The notes beneath the pieces were generated by a model that saw only the letters and a list, made by a program, of their open reading frames with translations, did not search any database and had not been told where the DNA came from. The position numbers and the translations under genes are program-made. Positions 26,239 to 33,463 of a stretch of 64,000 bases of DNA are shown one piece after another (position 1 is the first letter of the stretch; each line of letters starts with the position of its first letter). The DNA comes from Muribaculaceae bacterium (lineage in GTDB: Bacteria; Bacteroidota; Bacteroidia; Bacteroidales; Muribaculaceae): positions 1 to 64,000 of the forward strand of contig JAFLTT010000009.1 in the NCBI GenBank assembly GCA_022509165.1. The letters are read 5' to 3'.

Positions 26239-26853
26239 ATGAAAAAATTTATTATTCCATCTATTCTTCTTTTGTTTGTAATAAGCGGATGTTCAAATGA
26301 CAATGAACCAGACAACAGTAACAAAATCAATGGTCATGAGTACGTAGATTTGGGTCTTTCCGTGAAATGGGCTACATATAATGTAGGAGCTACAACTCCC
26401 ACTGGTTATGGTGAATACTACAAATGGGGTGATATTATTCCCAAAGGTTCAGATGATAGTGACCCGGACATTGCTAAAACATCAATAACTGAAATTGCCG
26501 GCACTCAATATGATGTTGCACATGTAGATTGGGGTAGTAGTTGGAGAATGGCAACTGAAACCGAATGGAAAGAATTGGAGGAGAAATGTGAATGGGTTTG
26601 GATTGAAAATGGAGAACAGAGTGGTTATAGAGTAACCGGTCCAAATGGGAATTCTATCTTCCTCCCCGCTTGTGGAATTATTAATGGGGATTCTTTGGTT
26701 GAAACAGGTACACAAGCATATTACTGGACATCCACACGTTGCCCTGGAGAGTCTTCCTACAACGCTTGGGGTTTACATATGGGAGAGACTTATTATGGTA
26801 TTGGCGGATGGCATATTTCTAATGGAATGGCTATACGCCCGGTTTCAAATTGA
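26239..26853 (+). CDS. surface lipoprotein with FISUMP-like domain
   Basis: 204 residues. Signal peptide with lipobox VISGC (Cys at about 18) and a polar, Asn/Asp-rich linker. The rest matches the Fibrobacter-succinogenes major paralogous (FISUMP) domain: GHEYVDLGLSVKWATYNVGA, the YYKWGD block, WRMATETEWKEL and the C-terminal AIRPV. Trp/Tyr-rich FISUMP domains are abundant in surface lipoproteins of gut Bacteroidales; a ligand is not known. Single gene, with an inverted repeat over its promoter and a terminator-like hairpin downstream. Confidence 0.8.
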   Translation: MKKFIIPSILLLFVISGCSNDNEPDNSNKINGHEYVDLGLSVKWATYNVGATTPTGYGEYYKWGDIIPKGSDDSDPDIAKTSITEIAGTQYDVAHVDWGSSWRMATETEWKELEEKCEWVWIENGEQSGYRVTGPNGNSIFLPACGIINGDSLVETGTQAYYWTSTRCPGESSYNAWGLHMGETYYGIGGWHISNGMAIRPVSN

Positions 26854-26882
26854 GATTTTCTAATTACAAAAAACTAATTTCA

Positions 26883-26921
26883 GAAGAGTGTGTGTCATCT
26901 CTTATTTTGACACACCCTCTA
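26883..26921 (+). terminator. terminator after the FISUMP lipoprotein
   Basis: GTGTGTCA / TGACACAC stem, extended by flanking AGAG / CTCT pairing, with an A/T loop, about 30 bases after the stop. The T tract is short, so this is tentative. Confidence 0.5.
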
Positions 26922-27085
26922 TTGGTTTATTGTATGGTGGATTATACTACTATATGTCTATTTGAAAATAATAGAAGATATCACCTGCTGTTAATACTAT
27001 CTGAAATATTTCTGTGTTATATTCTTCGATATTGAAAAATTCACAATGAAGGGTATTTCCTTCAATTTTCATCTCACAACACTAG

Positions 27086-28388
27086 TGTCCCATAAAAATG
27101 GGAGTTGGTTAAAAATTAAATAAATTTGGCCCATTAGGGTCTGAGAGAACATTGAAATTTTGAGACTTGGTTCTGTCGAAAAGATCAACGAGATGGGTAG
27201 TATCTGTTAAAGATACTCCAAGGATTTGCAAAACTTCATAGGTTGAACGATCAAGATGCATGTCGTGCTGAACAATGGCCACAAGGCAATATGCACAGAT
27301 TGCACAATAGATTTGAATCCGGACTGCATTTTCAGAAGTGCCCCAAAGCTTCTTTATCTTAAGATGCTGCTTGAGCCATTTGAAAAACAGTTCAACCTTC
27401 CACCGGTTCCTATAAAGTTCGGCTATCTGCAGAGATGAAAGATGAGTGATGTTTGTCAGGAAAGTGAACTCTCTAGACTGCTCATCATCCCGGTATCTGA
27501 CCATCCGTAAAGTGCCTGAATAATGTTGATTGGAATAAAATCCGGTCAGTTCAACAGTAGAATCCGACAACACATTTTTAGGCATTCTCCGTTTCCATTT
27601 CAAGGTCTTATACTTAAGATTCTTCTTTGCTCTCACTACAAAGAAAGCCTCTACGGTATGAATCTTGAAAAGCCGTCTGAAGTCATTATAACCACGGTCA
27701 AAGATATAATAGGATCCTTGTTCATAAGGGATTAGATCCATTGCTTTCATATCATGAACAGATGCTGTGGTTATATGAAAGAAGGCAGGAATTTGGGTTT
27801 CCACGTCATACAGAGTGTGAACCTTTATACCTCCTTTCTTCTTGCGGAACTTGGCCCACCAGAAGACTGCAAGACATAGGTCAATTGTAGTGGAGTCGAA
27901 CACATATACATTCCCTCCGATATCAAAAATCTTAGTCTTGCACTTCTCCCTGGCTTCAGAAATCATGAAATATGCAAACTCTTCAAAAATTTTGCAGTTT
28001 CGATTTTGATTAGCATACGCAAGATTGGTTTTGAAAACATTTTTACCCATACCCATGTGGAAGCATTTATTGCTATGAGCTTCCAAAATCGTGATAAGAT
28101 CACGAAGGCTTGAACGGTTGCAAAGCTGTCCGAACATCATCACAAGAAGTTGATTCCAGCATGTGAAATGTTTCACATACCGGTCTCCGTCATACTTGGC
28201 GACTATACGGTTGAACTTGTTCCTATTCATAAATTTTATGAGTTGGGCAAAAACATACTTGACGTTGTACATGACTTCTCGTTTTGGGGAAGTCTAATAT
28301 ACCAAATCAAGTCCGTTCGCACCATTTTTCATTGTAATCAACTAAGTCTCAACAATTTTAAACGTTATTCTCAAATTTTAATGGGACA
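27086..28388. mobile_element. IS4-family insertion sequence, 1303 bp
   Basis: The ends TGTCCCATAAAAAT (27086) and the complement of ATTTTAATGGGACA (28388) are 13/14-matched terminal inverted repeats that enclose a single complete transposase gene on the minus strand. No convincing target-site duplication is visible in the flanks (AACACTAG left, GCAATGAG right), so the element may be old, or one flank may have been rearranged. Confidence 0.8.
27109..28272 (-). CDS. IS4-family transposase (DUF4372-like N-terminus, DDE domain)
   Basis: 387 residues, apparently full length. The N-terminal part (KYVFAQLIKFMNRNKFNRIV, then FTCWNQLLVMMFGQL) is the DUF4372-type domain common in Bacteroidales IS4 transposases. 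The DDE catalytic residues are D126 (YVFDSTTID), D192 (YIFDRGYNDF) and E294 in the Y-x2-R-x3-E-x6-K motif (YRNRWKVELFFKWLK). It would carry out cut-and-paste transposition of the surrounding element. No frameshift or stop is seen, so it may still be active. Confidence 0.88.
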   Translation of the reverse strand: MYNVKYVFAQLIKFMNRNKFNRIVAKYDGDRYVKHFTCWNQLLVMMFGQLCNRSSLRDLITILEAHSNKCFHMGMGKNVFKTNLAYANQNRNCKIFEEFAYFMISEAREKCKTKIFDIGGNVYVFDSTTIDLCLAVFWWAKFRKKKGGIKVHTLYDVETQIPAFFHITTASVHDMKAMDLIPYEQGSYYIFDRGYNDFRRLFKIHTVEAFFVVRAKKNLKYKTLKWKRRMPKNVLSDSTVELTGFYSNQHYSGTLRMVRYRDDEQSREFTFLTNITHLSSLQIAELYRNRWKVELFFKWLKQHLKIKKLWGTSENAVRIQIYCAICAYCLVAIVQHDMHLDRSTYEVLQILGVSLTDTTHLVDLFDRTKSQNFNVLSDPNGPNLFNF

Positions 28389-28479
28389 GCAATGAGTAGG
28401 GGAAATAAAAAAGAGGATAACGCATATTTAAATTCAGGACTGCTTGTCCCAAGGTTAATTTGAGACACACAGAAAAAAT

Positions 28480-28513
28480 AAACCCAAATAATTGTTTTCA
28501 ATTACTTGGGTTT
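28480..28513 (-). terminator. terminator downstream of the tRNA-end remnant
   Basis: A 15-bp stem with one mismatch, AAACCCAAATAATTG / CAATTACTTGGGTTT, 4-base loop. Read on the minus strand it is followed by TTATTTTTT and lies just after the tRNA 3'-end copy, as expected if a tRNA gene once stood there. Confidence 0.6.
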
Positions 28514-28521
28514 TAATTTCT

Positions 28522-28543
28522 GTGGTGTCATTAGGAATCGAAC
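28522..28543 (-). repeat. copy of tRNA-Phe 3' end, likely attachment-site remnant
   Basis: GTGGTGTCATTAGGAATCGAAC matches the last 22 bases region of tRNA-Phe at 30747-30768 in 20 of 22 positions, in the same orientation. Beyond it the match stops, so this is not a tRNA gene. Direct repeats of a tRNA 3' end are the usual footprint of tyrosine-recombinase integration. Confidence 0.6.
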
Positions 28544-28713
28544 TCTCACTTTCTTTAAATATCAAAGATTTCTAAATCACTATGATTATCAAAAGTTTTG
28601 TTTTACTGATTAAAATTCCAATCTCAAATAATATTTTTTGCATATCTCAAAATATGGGTGTGATTTTTGGTGTGAATTAATAATCTCTGAGATATTAGTC
28701 TGAAACGGAATAA

Positions 28714-28869
28714 CCCTTTCAATTAGAAAAAACGGAGAAAGAAGGAGTTATTATCCCTCCTAATGTCGTGATGAAATGGACCGGCCACAGCGATCATAAG
28801 GCCATGAAACCTTATATCAACATTACCGATTCCATTAAACAAGATTCAATGGCACTCTTTGATTTATAA
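28714..28869 (+). pseudogene. tyrosine recombinase (integrase) C-terminal fragment
   Basis: An open frame after a TAA at 28711 reads PFQLEKTEKEGVIIPPNVVMK, then WTGHSDHKAMKPYINITDSI and SMALFDL before TAA. It matches the last part of Bacteroidales phage-type integrases: the TGHSD histidine motif and the Tyr in the KPYI segment that is the nucleophile. Everything before it, including the catalytic Arg and Lys, is missing. Too short and lacking an ATG, so absent from the ORF track. It lies 170 bases inside the tRNA-end copy. Confidence 0.75.
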
Positions 28870-28889
28870 TCATTAAATTTGCAATTACT

Positions 28890-29663
28890 ATGGAACAAAA
28901 TAATGAAATTATTTTATATCAACCTGATTCTTCTGTAACACTTGAAGTTAGAGTAGAAGATGAAACCGTGTGGCTTACGCAAGCACAGATTGCAGATTTG
29001 TTCGGTGTAAAACAGCCAGCGATATCAAAGCATCTATCTAATATCTACAAAAGTGGAGAACTTGAGGAAAATAGCACATATTCCATTTTGGAATATCTGG
29101 GTAACGATGGGAAACAGGTTTACAAAACTAAATATTATAATCTTGATGTTATCTTATCTATAGGTTATAGAGTTAATAGTAAAAATGCCACTTTGTTTCG
29201 TCAATGGGCAAATAAAGTCCTAAAGGAATATCTATTAAAAGGATATAGTATAAATCAAAGGTTATTAGATCTTGAAAATCGAATAGATGATAAATTAATG
29301 CGTCATGAAAGAAAAATTGATGATCTCTCTAATAGGGTTGATTTTGTTATAAGTTCTTCTATCAAACCTAAGGAAGTGGTAATATTTGAAGGTCAAACTT
29401 ACGACGCTTACGTTTTGATCTCAGATCTCATCCAAACTGCAAAGAAGAGAATTGCCGTAATTGATAATTTTGCAGATCATATTATTTTAACTCAACTTAT
29501 AAAACGAAATCCCGAAGACAAAAGAGATCTATGGCTGAAAGATATCCTGAAATTAATTGGAATTGACTATTCTTTTTACCGTGCCAAGTACCGCGAGGGT
29601 GTTGGTGACCTGTCGAGTGAAGCCAATCAAGAGTTTGCAGAAGAGCTCAAAGAAATATTTTAA
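28890..29663 (+). CDS. RhuM-like DNA-binding protein with a divergent C-terminus
   Basis: 257 residues. Residues 1-115 form a RhuM/Rha-type domain: VWLTQAQIADLFGVKQPAIS looks like a helix-turn-helix, then KYYNLDVILSIGYRVNS and RQWANKVLKEYLLKGY. A coiled segment (about 120-150) follows, then a part like phospholipase-D-type or ORF6N-linked C-termini (FEGQTYDAYVLISDLIQTAK, IAVIDNF). After about residue 205 the sequence no longer resembles the family and ends in an acidic helix (EFAEELKEIF). Related proteins are usually about 80 residues longer, so the tail may be a fusion after deletion. Role unknown; RhuM proteins occur on pathogenicity and mobile islands. It ends four bases into the convergent toxin candidate gene. 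Confidence 0.75.
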   Translation: MEQNNEIILYQPDSSVTLEVRVEDETVWLTQAQIADLFGVKQPAISKHLSNIYKSGELEENSTYSILEYLGNDGKQVYKTKYYNLDVILSIGYRVNSKNATLFRQWANKVLKEYLLKGYSINQRLLDLENRIDDKLMRHERKIDDLSNRVDFVISSSIKPKEVVIFEGQTYDAYVLISDLIQTAKKRIAVIDNFADHIILTQLIKRNPEDKRDLWLKDILKLIGIDYSFYRAKYREGVGDLSSEANQEFAEELKEIF

Positions 29664-30079
29664 TAGAAGAACTGTCTTTTTTCTTTAGGAGTAAACAAAT
29701 CACTATTACGGCATGCTTCAAGTACATGCTTTAAATCTTTTTCATGAAGCTGACCGACAATTTGTGTTTGGCCATTTTTCATTGATTGGGTCAAAACGGA
29801 GATTTCCCTTACAAGAATTTCGTTGGCTCCTAAGAAAGAATCATACCTTAGAAAATCATAATCTTCCTTCTTTAATAAGAATTGCATCTCCAATTGAGCC
29901 GGTTTGGAAAATATTAAAGGATGAATTCTGGAATTAATAAAAAAGAACCCTGCTATTTTATCTTCAAAAATTCCTATTATTACAAAGAATTTTGCGTGAT
30001 CAATATCTGCAAAACTATCTGAAAGGAGAATGGTACCTCTTTCGATCGTCTGACTTAAAAGTGACAATGGTATGTCCAT
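29660..30079 (-). CDS. putative toxin of a Panacea toxin-antitoxin pair
   Basis: 139 residues, starting one base after the stop of the Panacea gene. I do not recognise the family with certainty. The beginning (IERGTILLSDSFADIDHAKFF) and the run of beta-strand-like segments resemble the small barrel of PemK/MazF-type proteins, but the catalytic residues cannot be assigned. Tight coupling downstream of a Panacea antitoxin makes a toxin role likely, since Panacea (DUF4065) proteins neutralise many unrelated toxins encoded next to them. Convergent with rhuM, four-base overlap of the ends. Confidence 0.55.
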   Translation of the reverse strand: MDIPLSLLSQTIERGTILLSDSFADIDHAKFFVIIGIFEDKIAGFFFINSRIHPLIFSKPAQLEMQFLLKKEDYDFLRYDSFLGANEILVREISVLTQSMKNGQTQIVGQLHEKDLKHVLEACRNSDLFTPKEKRQFFY

Positions 30080-30080
30080 C

Positions 30081-30629
30081 TTATAGGAAAGCGGATTGCA
30101 CTTTTAAATTATCGGCAACGTATTCTGCATAACCCTCTTCATCTCCAGCTTCTCTTAAAATATCTTTCACTGACATTGCCCGATCTTTTTGACTGTTAGA
30201 CCATGCCAATCCATGAGACATAGATGTCAGTTCACCGAAATTCTTATCTTTACATATATTGATAGCTCCATCCAGACATCTTATATCCGTGCCGGACAAT
30301 TCATCAAAATCAGGGTTGGAATTACTCTTAAGTATATATTTGTTCTCAAACTTTATAAAATTTCTTAAGGGTTCAATTTCAGGTGAGTGGGAAAAGAAAC
30401 TGTCTCCCCTTAAAGCTTTTAATATGTCATCTACAGAAGAAGGGACAGGTCCATATTGCATGGCAATATAAGTATCTCCAGTTATACTTCTTCCATATTC
30501 TGATAAATGCTTCTGATCGGCAAAATATAAAATCTTACAAAGTTTATGCATATCTGTTTTACCACCAAGTTTCTGGAGAATGTATAAAATAGAATTGATG
30601 GCTTTATCAAACTTAAACAATTTTGCCAT
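30081..30629 (-). CDS. Panacea (DUF4065/SocA-like) antitoxin
   Basis: 182 residues from the ATG at 30629; the track adds 16 unlikely residues from an upstream start. The Panacea core is clear: AINSILYILQKLGGKTDMHK, LCKILYFADQKHLSEYGRSI, then GDTYIAMQYGPVPSSV, the pattern of GepA/SocA-like proteins. Panacea antitoxins act as hyperpromiscuous chaperone-like neutralisers, with the fused or adjacent part giving specificity. The gene is first in a two-gene minus-strand unit with the candidate toxin. An 11-bp inverted repeat lies just upstream (see operator). Confidence 0.85.
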   Translation of the reverse strand: MAKLFKFDKAINSILYILQKLGGKTDMHKLCKILYFADQKHLSEYGRSITGDTYIAMQYGPVPSSVDDILKALRGDSFFSHSPEIEPLRNFIKFENKYILKSNSNPDFDELSGTDIRCLDGAINICKDKNFGELTSMSHGLAWSNSQKDRAMSVKDILREAGDEEGYAEYVADNLKVQSAFL

Positions 30630-30666
30630 GAGGTAAAAAACGCAACGAAGAATTTTATTAAATATC

Positions 30667-30714
30667 TTAACACCCAACTTTAACCCGACCAGAGGGTGTA
30701 AAATTGGGTGTTAA
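30667..30714 (-). promoter_or_regulatory. inverted repeat, candidate operator of the Panacea pair
   Basis: TTAACACCCAA (30667-30677) and TTGGGTGTTAA (30704-30714) are perfect 11-bp inverted copies 26 bases apart, 38 bases upstream of the antitoxin ATG. A TAAAGTTG element with one mismatch to the -7 consensus overlaps the proximal arm on the minus strand. Placement suits autoregulation. Confidence 0.5.
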
Positions 30715-30747
30715 TTTTGTAGGTTGTTGACTTTTTAGTCTTTTGTG

Positions 30748-30820
30748 TGGTGTCACCAGGAATCGAACCGGGGACACAAGGATTTTCAGTCCTTTGCTCT
30801 ACCAACTGAGCTATGACACC
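30748..30820 (-). tRNA. tRNA-Phe (anticodon GAA)
   Basis: Complete cloverleaf on the minus strand: acceptor GGTGTCA / TGACACC with discriminator A, D-arm TAGCTCAGTTGGTAGAGC, anticodon arm AAGGA-CTGAAAA-TCCTT (GAA), T-arm with TTCGATT. CCA is not encoded. Its 3' end is repeated at 28522-28543, marking it as the likely integration target. Confidence 0.95.
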
Positions 30821-30861
30821 AGAATATTTATTCACAAAGCCGTTGGCTTGCTTTGCGAGTG

Positions 30862-30892
30862 CAAAGTTAGGGAATTTTATTTATTCTGCAAA
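30862..30892 (-). promoter_or_regulatory. promoter of tRNA-Phe
   Basis: Minus-strand TTTG, 19 bases, TAACTTTG; exact consensus, and the same -7 octamer as the tRNA-Pro promoter. The -7 box ends 41 bases before the tRNA. Confidence 0.75.
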
Positions 30893-31016
30893 ATGTTTTA
30901 GGTAATAATGGCTCAAAATTTTTGACAGATTTGGACTATTCATTGGTTGTCAATTATTTGCGAAAGAGAAAGAGAGGGATAGAGGATGGATTGATAACAT
31001 GGGTGTATGGTGGGGT

Positions 31017-31182
31017 ATGGGAATATGGGAATATGGGAATATAGGAGTATGGGGGTAGGAAATATGGAATAATGCGAGTAAAGTAGATAGGTAACTAACC
31101 AGGTAGGTAGGTGGGTAGGTTGTGAGGTAGTGTAATAGATACGGATAAATAGATAGTCAGTTAGTTAGTTAGTTAGTTAGTT
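31017..31182. repeat. cluster of short tandem repeats
   Basis: Three adjacent microsatellite types: about three copies of the 8-mer GGGAATAT (31018-31042), a GGTA/GTAG tetranucleotide tract (31101-31130), and six copies of AGTT (31159-31182). The stretch between tRNA-Phe and the methyltransferase gene holds no gene. Not CRISPR: units are far too short. Confidence 0.8.
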
Positions 31183-31205
31183 AATCCGTCAGTTAGTTTT
31201 ATTAC

Positions 31206-31859
31206 TTAGGGATTTTTTCCTATACAGAATTTAGCTTCCAGGGATAGAAGGCTTTCTTTTTTTGATCGACCGCCTGTATAACCTCCCAGAGAACCGTCGG
31301 CACCTACAATGCGATGGCAAGGTATGATAATGGCTAAGGGATTTTTACCACAGGCCTGTGCCAAAGCCCGGTATCCATTAGGCTTGCCACATATTCGGGC
31401 CAAAGATTTGTAGGAACAGTTCTCCCCATATTTTACTTGTAGTAACTTTTCCCAAACCATCTTTTGGAAATTTGTACCATATAAAACCAGGGGTAAATCG
31501 AATTCTTTTCTCCTACCGGCAAAATATTCATCGAGTTGATTAATGGTTTCTTCCATTACCTGCAAGTCTTCAGAGTCCACTACTTTCAAGTCCTCCTTAC
31601 TTTCGACTTCATTAGGTAGTTGCAATTTTATGGTGTTATCCTTTTTCCCTTCAAAATGTCCGGCTTTAGCATAGTCAGTTTGAGATGAAGGCAAAACAAA
31701 GGATATCTCATCACAGTCTTTATCTTGAGATATCAAACTGAGCATACGATCCATCTTCTTTCGGCACTCTTCCTCATTCCAATTGCAATAACATAATGCA
31801 CCCTTGTGGACGATTACAGCCACATCTCCAAGCGGTGAACAATATATAGTTTTTATCAT
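31206..31859 (-). CDS. ogt: methylated-DNA--protein-cysteine methyltransferase
   Basis: 217 residues. Repairs O6-alkylguanine by irreversible transfer of the alkyl group to its own cysteine. The active-site motif IIPCHRIVG contains C181; the DNA-binding helix with the arginine finger is in GYRALAQACGKNP, and the C-terminal GGYTGGRSKKESLL fits the family. The N-terminal domain carries an extra polar, acidic stretch of about 60 residues (about 45-105) not usual in Ogt, making it longer than the 165-180 residue norm. Single gene on the minus strand, with the microsatellite cluster right after its stop. Confidence 0.9.
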   Translation of the reverse strand: MIKTIYCSPLGDVAVIVHKGALCYCNWNEEECRKKMDRMLSLISQDKDCDEISFVLPSSQTDYAKAGHFEGKKDNTIKLQLPNEVESKEDLKVVDSEDLQVMEETINQLDEYFAGRRKEFDLPLVLYGTNFQKMVWEKLLQVKYGENCSYKSLARICGKPNGYRALAQACGKNPLAIIIPCHRIVGADGSLGGYTGGRSKKESLLSLEAKFCIGKNP

Positions 31860-32084
31860 ATTCTATAAACTGTGAAGGAAATTAATAAAATTTTCACAAA
31901 GGATAATAGGCAACCATAAAGTATAAGGAATTTTAGATTAAACAGTTATGTTAAAATATAGTCGAAACTAAGTGTGAAATTTAGTTAATTATGTGTAAAG
32001 GTGTTGAAAACAAAGAATTTACTTTTTAAAATTAGGTAATTTAGAGCCAGAAAAAGATACCTGTTGAGAAACACAAATTCTAAG

Positions 32085-32705
32085 ATGAAACTTACAATCG
32101 CTATAATTTTTTCCCTCTTTATGATGAGCTTTTTCCCGGCTCAAGCCCAGATGCCATCTGCACGGGATATTCATCAGGAAATGCATACCCAGCTCCTTGC
32201 TAATGCCAAAAACAGCATTGACAAGAGCGTGATCCAAGATTATATAAAGTCAGAATTAGATAACCGTGAGATTGACCCAATGTTTGAAGGCCTGTCGCAA
32301 GAAAGCGTAGAAATGATTGCCGACTTGCTGTCGGAAGCACGCACCCATACAGGCAAGAAATACAGATATGGGTCTAAGGGACCACAAACTTTCGACTGCT
32401 CCGGTTTCACAGGATACGTATTCAATCAATTCGGCTATAAACTGAATGCATCTTCACGCGGTCAATACTCGGAAGGGGTACCTGTAGAGAAGGGAAACCT
32501 TCGGCCCGGTGACCTTGTATTCTTCACCAGCCCCAGAAGTAAGGGTGGTGTAGGACATGTAGGCATAGTTGTAAGTGCTGATAATGAGGCCGACACCTTC
32601 AGTTTCATTCATGCAGCAATAGGTGGAGGAATTGAAGTGCAAAAAAGTACTGCTCCTTACTATAAGAAGAGATATGTAGGTGCAAGAAGGATAATAACAG
32701 AATAA
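32085..32705 (+). CDS. NlpC/P60-family cell-wall endopeptidase
   Basis: 206 residues from the ATG at 32085 (the track start is a TTG seven codons earlier). Signal peptide about 1-21 (ending PAQA). The NlpC/P60 papain-like domain covers about 80-206 with catalytic C105 (FDCSGF), H158 (VGHVGIV) and H176 (FIHAA). These enzymes usually cut the gamma-D-Glu-DAP bond in peptidoglycan stem peptides. The segment between signal peptide and catalytic domain is helical with no known domain. A strong terminator follows directly. Confidence 0.9.
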   Translation: MKLTIAIIFSLFMMSFFPAQAQMPSARDIHQEMHTQLLANAKNSIDKSVIQDYIKSELDNREIDPMFEGLSQESVEMIADLLSEARTHTGKKYRYGSKGPQTFDCSGFTGYVFNQFGYKLNASSRGQYSEGVPVEKGNLRPGDLVFFTSPRSKGGVGHVGIVVSADNEADTFSFIHAAIGGGIEVQKSTAPYYKKRYVGARRIITE

Positions 32706-32729
32706 TAGAGAGATTTTTTCTAATTTTGG

Positions 32730-32757
32730 GGTGATTTTCATAAATCACCTTTTTTTT
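32730..32757 (+). terminator. strong Rho-independent terminator abutting the next start codon
   Basis: Perfect 8-bp stem GGTGATTT / AAATCACC with a TCAT loop and eight T residues; the next base begins the ATG of the SGNH gene at 32758. Confidence 0.8.
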
Positions 32758-33429
32758 ATGTCGACAATATTAAGAAACCTAACCCTCATCCTGATAACAG
32801 TAGTGGCCACAACCACCTCTCTGAAAGCCCAGAAAGTCTTTATGACCGGAGACTCGCATGTATATGCAAAGATATATCCTGAAAAGGTAGAACAGATTCT
32901 GCGCACTGCCTATCCGGATATAGAGTTTTCCAATTGGGCCAAAAATGGTATCTGTTTTTATAGTTTCAATTCCAACCCGGAATACTACGACTCAATCTTT
33001 TCATTCAGGCCCGACATCCTCATAGTACACCTCGGTACCAACGGAGCCTACGACAATAGTTTCACGCGAACTGCCTTCAGGCAGGAAATGGAAACTTTCT
33101 ATTCCACACTTACCGATTCGCTTCCCGAAGTGAAAGTAACGTTCATAACTCCATTCACCAACAAAAAAAGAAAAAACCGCAAGAAGGGCAGATGGCATGT
33201 AAACAATAAGAACCGAGATGTGGCCGATGAGATAATTGAATTTGTAAAAGACCATCCCGGCACGTATGTAATTGACAACAATGCAGAAGTGGGAATGAGA
33301 TTTCTCAAAGACCCTACATTGATCCGGCCTGACAATGTACACCTGACGGAAGCGGGATACAATGTACTCGGCGAGCAAGTGGGCACGGCTCTTCTTGAAA
33401 TAGACAATCTCTGGGTCAAAACTCAATAA
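32758..33429 (+). CDS. SGNH/GDSL-type hydrolase, secreted
   Basis: 223 residues from the ATG at 32758; the track's earlier start lies inside a terminator hairpin. Signal peptide about 1-24 (ending LKAQ). SGNH blocks: GDSH with the nucleophile Ser near residue 31 (block I), GTNG (block III), and DNVHLT with the catalytic Asp and His near the C-terminus (block V). It is predicted to add or remove acyl groups on periplasmic glycans. It precedes an MBOAT acyltransferase and a second SGNH protein, so it probably works in polysaccharide O-acetylation. The signal peptide and the lack of a membrane helix set it apart from the second copy. Confidence 0.8.
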   Translation: MSTILRNLTLILITVVATTTSLKAQKVFMTGDSHVYAKIYPEKVEQILRTAYPDIEFSNWAKNGICFYSFNSNPEYYDSIFSFRPDILIVHLGTNGAYDNSFTRTAFRQEMETFYSTLTDSLPEVKVTFITPFTNKKRKNRKKGRWHVNNKNRDVADEIIEFVKDHPGTYVIDNNAEVGMRFLKDPTLIRPDNVHLTEAGYNVLGEQVGTALLEIDNLWVKTQ

Positions 33430-33463
33430 CTCCTTTCTTTCCCTTTCTTAGGCCTCTATTGCA

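Noticed and set aside
28522-28600. possible second tRNA gene
   Set aside because: Only the T-arm and 3' acceptor match; no anticodon arm or 5' half can be folded.
31017-31182. possible CRISPR array
   Set aside because: Repeat units are 4-8 bases with no spacers; a microsatellite cluster. No CRISPR array or cas gene was seen anywhere in the window.
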